A DNA stretch of 64,000 bases from Pedobacter ureilyticus (GTDB lineage Bacteria; Bacteroidota; Bacteroidia; Sphingobacteriales; Sphingobacteriaceae): NCBI RefSeq assembly GCF_005925345.1, contig NZ_SSHJ01000022.1, forward strand, positions 6,909 through 70,908. The letters are read 5' to 3'. Positions 17,703 to 26,686 of the stretch are shown here, piece by piece. Numbering within the stretch: position 1 is the stretch's first letter; every line of letters begins with the position of its first letter. Made by a program: the position numbers and the translations under genes. The notes under the pieces are model-generated. The model made no database searches. It was not told the DNA's origin and saw nothing but the letters and a program-made list of their open reading frames with translations.

Positions 17703-19307
17703 ATGCATCACGATTTACTTTTAGTTTTAGCCCTACTTTTTGTTGTTTTTCTTTTGGTCATGTTGGCTCAAAGAATTAGGGTAGCCTACCCTATTTTTCT
17801 AGTTGTAGCCGGTTTGGGCATTAGTTTTATTCCAGGTATGCCTGTTTTACATCTAGATCCAGATCTAATTTTTCTGATTTTTTTGCCGCCTTTATTGTAT
17901 GAAGCTGCTTGGTATACCTCTTGGAATGATTTCTGGAAATGGAGGCGACCAATAGCATTGTTAGCCTTTGGGCTGGTATTTTTTACTTCTACCATTATTG
18001 CTTACACATCAGCGTCATTAATTCCAGGTTTTACTTTGGCGTTGGGCTTTTTATTGGGCGGTATCGTTTCTCCGCCAGATGCAGTAGCTGCCGCTACGGT
18101 ATTAAAGGGGATAAAGGTACCGAAACGACTGCTTACTATACTAGAAGGCGAAAGTTTAGTGAACGATGCCTCATCGCTAATTGTGTTCAAATTTGCTTTG
18201 GCAGCAGTACTAACGGGCACTTTTTCTATGCAGCAAGCTACTGGGCAGTTTTTCTTAGTAGCCGGAATGGGCATTGTAGTTGGCTTGGTGGGTGCAAATA
18301 TCATGTACGTAATCCATCGCTTTTTACCAACTACCCCAGCAATTGATGCGGCTTTAACGGTAATGACACCCTACGTCTTGTTTTTAGGTGCAGAACAGTT
18401 TCATTACTCTGGTGTAATGGCTGTTGTTAGTGGTGGTCTTTTTATTTCTTGGCGTTCGCACGAAATATTTAGAACTGGCAACACCAGACTAAATATGCTT
18501 GGCGTTTGGACTACGCTAATTTTCGTGATGAATGCCTTAGTTTTTATACTTATTGGTTTAGAACTGCCAGAGATTATACACGGGTTAGGAGAATATTCGA
18601 TATGGGATGGTATTAGATACGGATTAATTATCAGCGCTATCACTATCGCCTTACGTTTTTTATGGATTTACCCAGCGGCTTTTATACCGAGGTGGTTAAG
18701 CGCCAAAATTAGAAAAGATCCTTCGCCAGGCTGGAAAGGACCTTTGGTAATTGGCTGGGCAGGAATGCGTGGGGTAGTTTCTCTGGCTACGGCGCTGTCT
18801 ATCCCGCTACTCATGGATGGCAACGCATTTCCACATCGAAATTTGATTATTTTCATCACATTTGTAGTTATTTTTATCACGCTGGTTGTTCAGGGATTAA
18901 CGCTGCCATTTGTCATCAAGTTAATTAAGCTAAAAGAAATTGACAACATTGCACGTAGCGAAGAGCAGCAAACAGGCATTCAATTAAAGTTAGATGAATT
19001 GGCCTTAGCGTTAATCAATCAACAGCATTTAGATCAAGCTAAAGAAAACGAATTGGTCGGTTTTTATAAAGATGGATTAGAAACTAGCATTACCGAAGGA
19101 AGAAAACAACTGGCGTCTTTAGAATGCAACGAAACGGAGATTGAGGAAATTCATGTGTACCAACATGTGTTATTAGGTATTTACGCAGAACAGAGAAAAG
19201 AGCTTTTTAAGCTTCGTAAGGGGAAGTTATATACCGATGAAGAAATTAGAAAAGCTGAACTACAACTAGATTTGAACGAATTAAAAATTACAGGCTTAGG
19301 CCACTAA
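17703..19307 (+). CDS. CPA1-family Na+/H+ antiporter
   Basis: 534 residues with about 11-12 membrane helices. Ion-site motifs are SPPDAVAAATVLKG and EGESLVNDASSLIVFKFAL, characteristic of CPA1 exchangers. The helices end near residue 400; the remaining ~130 residues form a charged cytoplasmic tail with coiled-coil character (KLDELALALINQQHLDQAKENELVGFY). It exchanges protons for sodium or potassium across the inner membrane and supports pH and salt homeostasis. A bestrophin-type channel gene starts 11 bases downstream, so anion and cation transport are likely co-expressed. Confidence 0.92.
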   Translation: MHHDLLLVLALLFVVFLLVMLAQRIRVAYPIFLVVAGLGISFIPGMPVLHLDPDLIFLIFLPPLLYEAAWYTSWNDFWKWRRPIALLAFGLVFFTSTIIAYTSASLIPGFTLALGFLLGGIVSPPDAVAAATVLKGIKVPKRLLTILEGESLVNDASSLIVFKFALAAVLTGTFSMQQATGQFFLVAGMGIVVGLVGANIMYVIHRFLPTTPAIDAALTVMTPYVLFLGAEQFHYSGVMAVVSGGLFISWRSHEIFRTGNTRLNMLGVWTTLIFVMNALVFILIGLELPEIIHGLGEYSIWDGIRYGLIISAITIALRFLWIYPAAFIPRWLSAKIRKDPSPGWKGPLVIGWAGMRGVVSLATALSIPLLMDGNAFPHRNLIIFITFVVIFITLVVQGLTLPFVIKLIKLKEIDNIARSEEQQTGIQLKLDELALALINQQHLDQAKENELVGFYKDGLETSITEGRKQLASLECNETEIEEIHVYQHVLLGIYAEQRKELFKLRKGKLYTDEEIRKAELQLDLNELKITGLGH

Positions 19308-19318
19308 AAATCTAACTT

Positions 19319-20326
19319 ATGAATAGTGGAAGAATTTATAAACTACAACATTTCATCCCATGGACAAGGAAGAAAATATACTATTTGATTGTAATTAGTG
19401 CTATTCCTACCATCTTGTATTACTTTTTTGAATTGAAATGGCTAGCCATACCTTGGGTGCCAGTTGCCTTGGTGGGTACTGCAACAGCTTTTATTGCAGG
19501 TTTTAGAAACACTCAAACCTATAACAGATTATGGGAAGCCCGACAAATTTGGGGAGCCATTGTAAATAATAGCCGCACTTGGGGCATTTTGGTTAAAGAT
19601 ATGGTTAGAGATACTGAGGTTGGCGCCGAAAAAAGTTTGCATCGAGATTTGATTTATCGACATTTTGCGTGGTTAACTGCTTTGAGATTTCAATTGAGAG
19701 AAAGCAGAGGCTGGGAAAATGTAAAGACCAAAAGCTATAACAGAGAGTACCTAAACTATTACAAAGTACCGGAATGGGAAGGTAGTTTAGCTGAAGAACT
19801 TCAAAATTATGTAACAGCAGATGAGCTTGAGTATATTTTGAAAAAGAAAAATAAAGCCGCACAAATTTTGGCGTTGCAATCGGCACGTTTACGAGATTTA
19901 AACCAACAAGGCAAAATAAACGATTTGAATTATGTAGAAATGCAGGCATTACTAAAAGAGCTTTATGACCAACAGGGCAAAAACGAGCGCATAAAGAATT
20001 TTCCTTATCCAAGACAATTTGCGAGCATCAATGTGATGTTTGTATATCTGCTTTCAATAGTTTTACCATTGGGTTTTTTAAGCGAATTTGCTAAGATTAG
20101 CGCCAATTGCGTATGGTTTACTATCCCAATTAGTGTGATTGTGGGTTGGGTGTTTTTTACGTTGGAGCAAGTTGGAGAAAGTAGCGAAAACCCGTTTGAA
20201 GGTAGTGCGAACGACGTGCCAATTACTTCTATGAGCCGAGCCATAGAAATTGATTTACGTGATATGCTAGGAGAAGAAAATTTACCCGAACCTTTGGTTG
20301 CTAATACCAATAATATTTTGATGTAG
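19319..20326 (+). CDS. Bestrophin-family (UPF0187) channel, copy 1
   Basis: 335 residues. Two hydrophobic hairpins (YYLIVISAIPTILYYFFELK and, late, VYLLSIVLPLGFLSEF with a further helix) flank a long soluble part. Family motifs include FRNTQTYNRLWEARQIWGAIVNNSRTW near residue 60 and ENPFEGSANDVPITSMSRAIEIDLRDML near the C-terminus. Prokaryotic bestrophins form pentameric ion channels, with cation or anion selectivity varying by member. It lies directly after the antiporter; a second family member lies about 1.1 kb away on the other strand. Confidence 0.9.
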   Translation: MNSGRIYKLQHFIPWTRKKIYYLIVISAIPTILYYFFELKWLAIPWVPVALVGTATAFIAGFRNTQTYNRLWEARQIWGAIVNNSRTWGILVKDMVRDTEVGAEKSLHRDLIYRHFAWLTALRFQLRESRGWENVKTKSYNREYLNYYKVPEWEGSLAEELQNYVTADELEYILKKKNKAAQILALQSARLRDLNQQGKINDLNYVEMQALLKELYDQQGKNERIKNFPYPRQFASINVMFVYLLSIVLPLGFLSEFAKISANCVWFTIPISVIVGWVFFTLEQVGESSENPFEGSANDVPITSMSRAIEIDLRDMLGEENLPEPLVANTNNILM

Positions 20327-20346
20327 ATTGTTGTCTTTAAAAATAA

Positions 20347-20410
20347 CGTCGTTGCGAGGCACGAAGCAATCTATATACGCTTTAAGATTGCTTCGTGCTT
20401 AGCAATTACG
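20347..20410. repeat. REP-like hairpin in convergent junction (copy 2)
   Basis: Inverted repeat whose left arm holds GGCACGAAGCAATCT and right arm AGATTGCTTCGTGC, with a ~10-base loop. Same family as the element after alkB. It sits between the converging bestrophin and deacetylase genes. Confidence 0.88.
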
Positions 20411-20435
20411 CATATCGAGCAAATCTATTTATTTC

Positions 20436-21338
20436 TCAACTGATCAAATCAAAAGCTGTTCTGAAGGTATTGCAATGTGCATCCACAATAACTTTAATAT
20501 CTTCAGAATAGCCTCCGCCCATGCTTACCTGTACGGGCAAACCAGCTTTAATACAATTTTCGAAAACGATCTGGTCACGTTGTTTGCAAGCTGCTTTACT
20601 CAATGCTAATTTGCCTAGCTTATCGCTTTCTAGCACATCAACTCCAGATAAATAGAAAACAAAATCTGGCTGATGCTTTTGAATGATCAATGGAAGCTTT
20701 TCGTTCAGGATATGAAGAAACTCGTCATCTGTTGTTCCATCTGCCAAAGGTACATCTAAATCTGACTTTTCTTTTCTAAATGGGAAGTTCTTATCGCCAT
20801 GCATAGAAAATGTAAAAACCCGATCTTCATTTTCGAATATTTGGGCAGTGCCGTTACCCTGATGTACGTCTAAATCGACAATGAGAATGCGCTTTGCCAA
20901 CTCATTATTGAGCAAATAATTTGCAGCTATTGCTTGGTCGTTGAGTAAACAGAAGCCTTCGCCCCAATTACTACCTGCATGGTGTGTACCACCCGCTACA
21001 TTAAAGGCAATACCGTTTTGCTGTGCATAGATAGCGCCATCAATTGTACCTTGCGCAATTCTAATTTCTCGTTCTACCAATTGTGCATCTAGTGGAAACC
21101 CTATTCTACGCTGTTCTTGATAAGGTAAAGTGAGTTCTTTTAATTGCCGCCAGTATTTGGCGTCATGAGTAGTTATTATATTTTCTTCATTCGTTGGTTC
21201 TGGGGCAAACAAATTACGTTCTTCTATAGTCCCTTCGTGTAATAATTGCGCAGGTATCAACTCGTATTTCAGCATCGGAAAGCGATGTCCAGCAGGTAAA
21301 GGATGTGCGTATACAGGATGGTAGGCTATTTTAATCAT
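20436..21338 (-). CDS. Histone-deacetylase-family protein
   Basis: 300 residues of the arginase-fold deacetylase family, class IV-like. The active-site signatures are GGTHHAGSNWGEGFCLLND (the HH pair), IVDLDVHQGNGTA (zinc-binding D and H) and FYLSGVDVL (third zinc ligand). The enzyme removes acetyl groups from lysines or small acetylated amines. Bacterial members commonly act on polyamines, amino-acid conjugates or proteins; the substrate here is unknown. A TAGGTATTAG-related sequence lies just upstream. Confidence 0.9.
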   Translation of the reverse strand: MIKIAYHPVYAHPLPAGHRFPMLKYELIPAQLLHEGTIEERNLFAPEPTNEENIITTHDAKYWRQLKELTLPYQEQRRIGFPLDAQLVEREIRIAQGTIDGAIYAQQNGIAFNVAGGTHHAGSNWGEGFCLLNDQAIAANYLLNNELAKRILIVDLDVHQGNGTAQIFENEDRVFTFSMHGDKNFPFRKEKSDLDVPLADGTTDDEFLHILNEKLPLIIQKHQPDFVFYLSGVDVLESDKLGKLALSKAACKQRDQIVFENCIKAGLPVQVSMGGGYSEDIKVIVDAHCNTFRTAFDLIS

Positions 21339-21407
21339 TTAAAAAAGTGGACAGGGATTAGGAGTTAGGTATCAGATAAACAATTAAGCAATTTCAACAC
21401 CTAACCG

Positions 21408-22268
21408 TCAACTCAAAATCTCCCCTACGTGTTTCTCAATATTGTTAGATATTTCATCTACAGGTAAATCATTTGCATCAACACCAAATGGATTTTCAAT
21501 TTCTTCTGCAATAAGCTCTAAACTGGCCAATACGTAAAGGATAAAAGGTACAATTGCCACCACAAAATAACCCAGACTAAACACCCATCCGAACGGTAAA
21601 GTAATTACATAAACAAAAATGAATTTTTTAATGAAAGCACTATAAGAATATGGAATTGGCGTATTTTTAATCCGTTCGCAAGCACCGCAAATATCTGTAA
21701 ACTGGGTGCTGTCTTTACTTAACGTAATTAACTGTTCTCCTGTGATTTTACCAGCTCTATTTAAATCAAAAAGTTTGTTGGTTATACTTACTGCCACTTG
21801 GTTTGGAATATGCTTGCCACCATCTATTTCTATTAAAATACTGTTTTTTCCAAAGTATTGTTTTTCACGTAAATGCTCTTTGAGCGCAAAAGCATATTTT
21901 GGGATGGCATACTTGAAAAATGCTCTGTCCTCTACGCTTAGGTTAAGTGCATTCAGTCTGATAGCAAAATTTCTACTTACATTTACCAATCCGCCAAGCA
22001 ATTTCCTACCTTCCCACCACCTATCGTAAGAGGTGTTGGTTCTAAAAACCAGCAACATAGAGATCACAAAACCTAGTAAACTATGCATCATTCCTACATT
22101 TTTGATGTAAGTAGTTTCCGCTAATTTAATATGGTTAAGTTCTAGATAAGCAATAATTCCAGAAAATACAGAAACACTCAACATCAATTTCCAAAGCTTA
22201 TGGAACGTATCAGCCTTGTGAAACTGAAATATAAAACTAATCCACTCTTTAGGGTTGTAATTAATCAT
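21408..22268 (-). CDS. Bestrophin-family (UPF0187) channel, copy 2
   Basis: 286 residues with the family motifs FRTNTSYDRWWEGRKLLGGLVNVSRNF near residue 75 and IENPFGVDANDLPVDEISNNIEKHVGEIL at the C-terminus. It is about 50 residues shorter than copy 1 and clearly diverged, so it is not a recent duplication. It overlaps the 3' end of kynureninase by eight bases, suggesting co-translation with that gene. A link between an ion channel and tryptophan breakdown is not obvious. Confidence 0.9.
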   Translation of the reverse strand: MINYNPKEWISFIFQFHKADTFHKLWKLMLSVSVFSGIIAYLELNHIKLAETTYIKNVGMMHSLLGFVISMLLVFRTNTSYDRWWEGRKLLGGLVNVSRNFAIRLNALNLSVEDRAFFKYAIPKYAFALKEHLREKQYFGKNSILIEIDGGKHIPNQVAVSITNKLFDLNRAGKITGEQLITLSKDSTQFTDICGACERIKNTPIPYSYSAFIKKFIFVYVITLPFGWVFSLGYFVVAIVPFILYVLASLELIAEEIENPFGVDANDLPVDEISNNIEKHVGEILS

Positions 22269-23553
22269 TGTTTACTGATTTACTAACGGCTAAAAGTAAT
22301 TCTCCTGTGCTAAAAACATCTTCAAAACTGTTGTACATAGGCACGGCACTTAATCTAATCACATTGGGCTCTCTCCAATCGCCAAGTACATTATTTTTTA
22401 CCAAATGGTCGAAGATTTTCTTTCCATCTTTTTTTGCGATAATGGAAACCTGTGCACCTCGCTCATCCTGATTTCTTGGCGTAATGATCTTAAATTGCTC
22501 AAAACCAATTGCTTTATTTACCTCATCTACAATGAAAAACAAATATTCAGTTAAAATTCTACTTTTCTTCCTTACTGGCTCCATAAAACCTACTTTCTCG
22601 AACAATTGCAGGGAAGCGTGATATAAAGCCATTGGCATTACCTGTGTGCAACTTACCTGCCAGCCATCTGCCCCTGTCTCCGGAACGAACCCTTTTTCCA
22701 TTAAGAAACGGTTTTTTTCTTGGTAGCCCCACCAGCCCGCAAAGCGATGTAAAGACTGATCTGAAAAATGTTTTTGATGTACAAAAATACCACTGATACC
22801 ACCTGGGCCAGCATTTTGATATTTATAGGAACACCAACAAGCAAAATCAACGTCCCAATCGTGCAAATGTAAAGGAACATTTCCAGCTGCATGAGCCAAG
22901 TCGAAACCAACTTTTGCACCAACTTGGTGGCCAGCTTTGGTAATGGTTTTCATATCAAACAACTGTCCCGTAAAGTAGTTGATCCCTCCAAAAAGTACTA
23001 AGGCGATTTCAGCGCCATTAGCTGCTATAGCAGCCACAATATCTTCTGTTTTTAGGGTGTATTCGCCTTCTTTAGGTGCTACTTCAATAATGGCTTCTTT
23101 GGGGTCGAAACCATGAAAACGTACTTGACTTTCTATTGCGTACTGATCTGAAGGGAAAGCTCCCGCTTCCATGATGATCTTAAAACGTTCTTTTGTTGGG
23201 CGATAAAAACTTACCATTAACAAATGTAGATTTACCGTTAAAGTGTTCATCGGGCAAACCTCATCCACAGAAGCCCCAACAATTGGCGCCATCAGTCTTT
23301 TCAGTTCTTTGTGGTAGAACATCCAAGGTTCGTTACCTTCAAACCAGCCTTCTACCGCAAGGTTTTGCCAATTATCCAATTGTTTGCCTAAAACCTCTTT
23401 TGCTACTTTAGGTTGCAGTCCTAAAGAGTTGCCACACAAATAAATAAAAGGTTTTCCATTTTGTTGCGGAAAAAGGTATTCTTCTCGCATATCTTTCAGC
23501 GGATCTTGCAGATCCATCGATTTTGCGAAAGCTAAGGTATTTTCGAAAGTCAT
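22261..23553 (-). CDS. kynU: Kynureninase
   Basis: 430 residues, the usual length for this PLP enzyme. The cofactor lysine lies in SYKYQNAGPGG, the aspartate in KVGFDLAHAAGN, and PFIYLCGNSLGLQP opens the fold. It cleaves kynurenine to anthranilate and alanine, or 3-hydroxykynurenine to 3-hydroxyanthranilate, in tryptophan degradation or NAD synthesis. No other kynurenine gene is in the window. It overlaps the bestrophin gene by eight bases; a repeat hairpin lies just upstream. Confidence 0.95.
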   Translation of the reverse strand: MTFENTLAFAKSMDLQDPLKDMREEYLFPQQNGKPFIYLCGNSLGLQPKVAKEVLGKQLDNWQNLAVEGWFEGNEPWMFYHKELKRLMAPIVGASVDEVCPMNTLTVNLHLLMVSFYRPTKERFKIIMEAGAFPSDQYAIESQVRFHGFDPKEAIIEVAPKEGEYTLKTEDIVAAIAANGAEIALVLFGGINYFTGQLFDMKTITKAGHQVGAKVGFDLAHAAGNVPLHLHDWDVDFACWCSYKYQNAGPGGISGIFVHQKHFSDQSLHRFAGWWGYQEKNRFLMEKGFVPETGADGWQVSCTQVMPMALYHASLQLFEKVGFMEPVRKKSRILTEYLFFIVDEVNKAIGFEQFKIITPRNQDERGAQVSIIAKKDGKKIFDHLVKNNVLGDWREPNVIRLSAVPMYNSFEDVFSTGELLLAVSKSVNND

Positions 23554-23564
23554 TTTTATATAAG

Positions 23565-23640
23565 AGTTAGGAATTAGGTATTAGTTGGGCAAAGTTTGAA
23601 AAACACTAGTTCCTAATTACTAGCCCCTAATACCTAAAAA
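23565..23640. repeat. TAGGTATTAG inverted-repeat element upstream of kynU
   Basis: The arms TTAGGTATTAG (23574-23584) and CTAATACCTAA (23627-23637) are perfect 11-base reverse complements. The motif is that of the repeats flanking the four-helix gene. The element occupies the whole spacer between the exonuclease stop and the kynU start. Confidence 0.85.
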
Positions 23641-24579
23641 CTATTTTCCAAATTTCATTTTCAGTTGATCCAACATATCATTGGTAACCGGTTTAGCAGG
23701 TTCAGATTTCCTAGGTTGAGGGTTTGGCTTTTGCGTAGAAGCTTGTTGGCTCCTAGCTTGTTTTTGCTCTTCCTTTTTCTTCGACCAACGCTTCCAAATT
23801 TCTTCTAATTTCTTTTTGGTAAACAAAGGAAAATCTCCCTGCATCATCCATGCATAGTAACTTGGTTCAGTATCAAAAATACTTTCTACGGTTTTACCTT
23901 TGTGTTTGCCAAAGTTGATACACTCCTCTCCTTTGTCGTTATATACGATACGCCCAGCATAATCTACCGACTTGTTCATGTTGGTAAAGGCATGTAATGC
24001 TTCCACATCATTTTTTACAGGAATAGAAACATTTCCTTGTTTGTCTTCAAATTCCGTATGCTCATACTTGTCCAATTGCGCCAATAAAACTTCATAAGTA
24101 GCTCTGATATCGGCTTCTGCAGAATGGGCATTTACCAAATCTTTCTCGCAATAAAACTTGTATGCAGCTTTTAAAGTACGTTGTTCCATTTGATGGAAGA
24201 TATTTTGCACATCAACAAACTTTCGATCGCTCATATCCAAATCTACACCAACACGTAAAAATTCCTCCAATAACATCGGAATATCAAACTTATTAGAATT
24301 GTAGCCTGCTAAATCTGCATCGCCAATAAAATCTGCTATGTCTTGAGCAACATCTCCAAACTTAGGTGCATCTTTAATATCTTCATCGTAAATACCATGT
24401 ATTAAAGAGGTTACCAATGGAATTGGCATTTCTGGATTGATACGTTTGGTTAAGATTTGTTCTGTACCATCTGGCATTGCTTTTAAAATAGCAATTTCCA
24501 CAATTCTGTCTACTCCTACATTTATGCCTGTGGCTTCGAGGTCAAAAAATGCTAAGGGGCGTTTTAAATTTAATTTCAT
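23641..24579 (-). CDS. DnaQ-like 3'-5' exonuclease
   Basis: 312 residues. The DEDDh exonuclease fold fills the first ~180: LAFFDLEATGINVGVDRIVEIAI (first acidic pair), LAGYNSNKFDIPMLLEEF (second) and AHSAEADIRATYEVL (final H and D). A domain containing NFGKHKGKTVESIFDTEPSYYAWMMQGDFP follows, a small putative DNA-binding module seen in similar Bacteroidota proteins. The tail is rich in Gln, Lys and Pro. It may trim DNA 3' ends as a proofreading or repair nuclease; whether it joins the replicase is unknown. Confidence 0.9.
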   Translation of the reverse strand: MKLNLKRPLAFFDLEATGINVGVDRIVEIAILKAMPDGTEQILTKRINPEMPIPLVTSLIHGIYDEDIKDAPKFGDVAQDIADFIGDADLAGYNSNKFDIPMLLEEFLRVGVDLDMSDRKFVDVQNIFHQMEQRTLKAAYKFYCEKDLVNAHSAEADIRATYEVLLAQLDKYEHTEFEDKQGNVSIPVKNDVEALHAFTNMNKSVDYAGRIVYNDKGEECINFGKHKGKTVESIFDTEPSYYAWMMQGDFPLFTKKKLEEIWKRWSKKKEEQKQARSQQASTQKPNPQPRKSEPAKPVTNDMLDQLKMKFGK

Positions 24580-24709
24580 ACCGATTTATATCTTCCAAAT
24601 TTGCTAAAAACCTAGCGTAATTTTCTTTTTTAATTAAAAAAGCTATGAAAAAACTACTTATTTACGTCGCATATCTTAAATTGCAGTATCATATCATCTA
24701 AAATTATTT

Positions 24710-26686
24710 ATGCGTAAAGCCCTAGTTATCGCCCTTTTATTAGCACCCTTTTTTGCTGCGTCTCAAGAATTTGAATTTGGTAAGATCAGTAGTGAAGACC
24801 GTTTATTTGATAAAAACAAAATAGACAGTAATGCCAATGCTGTTTTTCTTAACGAATACGGTACCACTCGCTTTTCTTTTGATTCGGAAACGGGGCACAT
24901 GAGGTTAATCCATAAATATCATGCTCGTATTAAACTTTTTAATAAAGAAAGCTTTGATGCCGCCAATATAGTAGTGCCTATTTACAAAAGCGGAAGCGGT
25001 AATAACGACCAAGAGTATATTTCCGATATACGGGCTTCCACATTCAATGATCAAAATGGAGAGTTAGTAGAAACCGAAATGTCAAATAAGGGCATTTTTC
25101 TTGAAGATAAATCTAAATACTTAAGCCTTAACAAATTTACCTTACCAAACATCAAAGAAAACTCTATTATTGAATATCAATACACCATAGAAAGTCCCTA
25201 CCTATTCAATTTTAAAACTTGGCATTTCCAAACCAGTTTACCTAAACTCAACAGTACTTATGTAGCTTACATTCCAGCCAACTACAAATACAATGTTTCT
25301 TTACGCGGTTTTTATAAGCTTACAGAAAACAAGGCCGAGTTAAGTTCTGGCTGTTTACGTATTGTTGGAAAAGACATGGATTGCTCTATGCTTACCTACA
25401 ACATGAAAAATGTACCAGCGTTTGTAGAGGAAGACTACATGACGGCACCAAGCAATTACAAATCTGCTATTTACTTCGAACTGGAAGAAGTACATTATCT
25501 CAATGGTTCTAGTCAAAAATACACCAAATCTTGGAAAGATATTGATTATGAATTAACTAGCAACAGAGAATTTGGTGCACAAATGAAACGCAAGGATGTT
25601 TTTAAGCAAATACTACCTGGTATTATTGCCAACAGTGCAGACGAACTGCAAAAAGCAAAGGCAATTTTCGATTATATTAAAAAACAGATTAAATGGAATG
25701 GTTATACTGGAAAATATAGTGAAACAAGTGTTAAGGAAGCCATGGAAAAACGAAACGGAAATGTGGCCGACATTAACTTTGCACTTATTTCTGCTTTGGC
25801 AGCTGCTGATTTTGATGTGGAAGCAGTAATGCTATCTACTAGAGATAATGGAACAGCAAACAAACTTTATCCTATTATTAGTGATTTTAACTACGTGATA
25901 GCTAAAGTAAATATTGGCGAAAACAGTTATTTGCTTGATGCTACCGAGCCACTATTACCTTTTGGGCTACTACCACTAAGATGCATTAACGATCAAGGAC
26001 GCGTAATTAATCTGAAGAAGCCTTCCTACTGGATAGACCTAAAAGCAACTAGAAGAAGTTCAGTAACACATAGTTTATTTGGCGAATTAACTAATGATGG
26101 AAAAATAGTAGGCACCATCACCTCTATTTCCTCTGGTTATGATGCTCTAAATAGCAGAAAAGAAATTAAACGATATACTTCTGTGGATGAATACGTTGAA
26201 AAACTTGATGAACGTTTAACTTATCTCAAAATAAAGGATTTTAAGATAACTAATGTAGATAGTGTGGAGCATACGCTAATAGAAGAATATAAAGTAGAAT
26301 TTAGTATTGGCGAGCCAGGTCAAGAAGAGAACCGCTTTAGTCCATTCTTCTTAAATGCGATCAGAAAGAACCCGTTTAAACTGAATGAACGTAATTATCC
26401 AGTAGATTTGGGCGCTGCCAGTGAAGAGAGAATTTCTATTAGTATTGCTTTGCCAGATCATTTTAAGCTAAAAGAACAACCAAAAGATTTGTCTGTAGGT
26501 TTGCCCAATCAAGGTGGAAGGTATTTACTACAAACCAAGTTGTTGAATAATAACTTAACCGTCAATCAGCAATTACTGTTTAGTAAAGCAATCTACACTT
26601 CAGAAGAATACCATTACCTCAAAGAGTTCTACAATAGGATTATTCAAGCACAAAAAACAGATATCGTTTTATCAAAAGCCAACTAA
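24710..26686 (+). CDS. DUF3857 / transglutaminase-like protein lacking the catalytic Cys
   Basis: 658 residues with a signal peptide (ALVIALLLAPFFAASQ), a DUF3857 domain in the first ~240 residues and a transglutaminase-like domain after that. Where the next gene's protein has GDCKALVN, this one has GNVADIN (350-356); where that one has NHVI, this one has NYVI. So the Cys-His pair of an active transglutaminase is missing. It is probably a periplasmic or exported protein of structural or binding role. The stop overlaps the start of the next gene (TAATG). Confidence 0.82.
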   Translation: MRKALVIALLLAPFFAASQEFEFGKISSEDRLFDKNKIDSNANAVFLNEYGTTRFSFDSETGHMRLIHKYHARIKLFNKESFDAANIVVPIYKSGSGNNDQEYISDIRASTFNDQNGELVETEMSNKGIFLEDKSKYLSLNKFTLPNIKENSIIEYQYTIESPYLFNFKTWHFQTSLPKLNSTYVAYIPANYKYNVSLRGFYKLTENKAELSSGCLRIVGKDMDCSMLTYNMKNVPAFVEEDYMTAPSNYKSAIYFELEEVHYLNGSSQKYTKSWKDIDYELTSNREFGAQMKRKDVFKQILPGIIANSADELQKAKAIFDYIKKQIKWNGYTGKYSETSVKEAMEKRNGNVADINFALISALAAADFDVEAVMLSTRDNGTANKLYPIISDFNYVIAKVNIGENSYLLDATEPLLPFGLLPLRCINDQGRVINLKKPSYWIDLKATRRSSVTHSLFGELTNDGKIVGTITSISSGYDALNSRKEIKRYTSVDEYVEKLDERLTYLKIKDFKITNVDSVEHTLIEEYKVEFSIGEPGQEENRFSPFFLNAIRKNPFKLNERNYPVDLGAASEERISISIALPDHFKLKEQPKDLSVGLPNQGGRYLLQTKLLNNNLTVNQQLLFSKAIYTSEEYHYLKEFYNRIIQAQKTDIVLSKAN

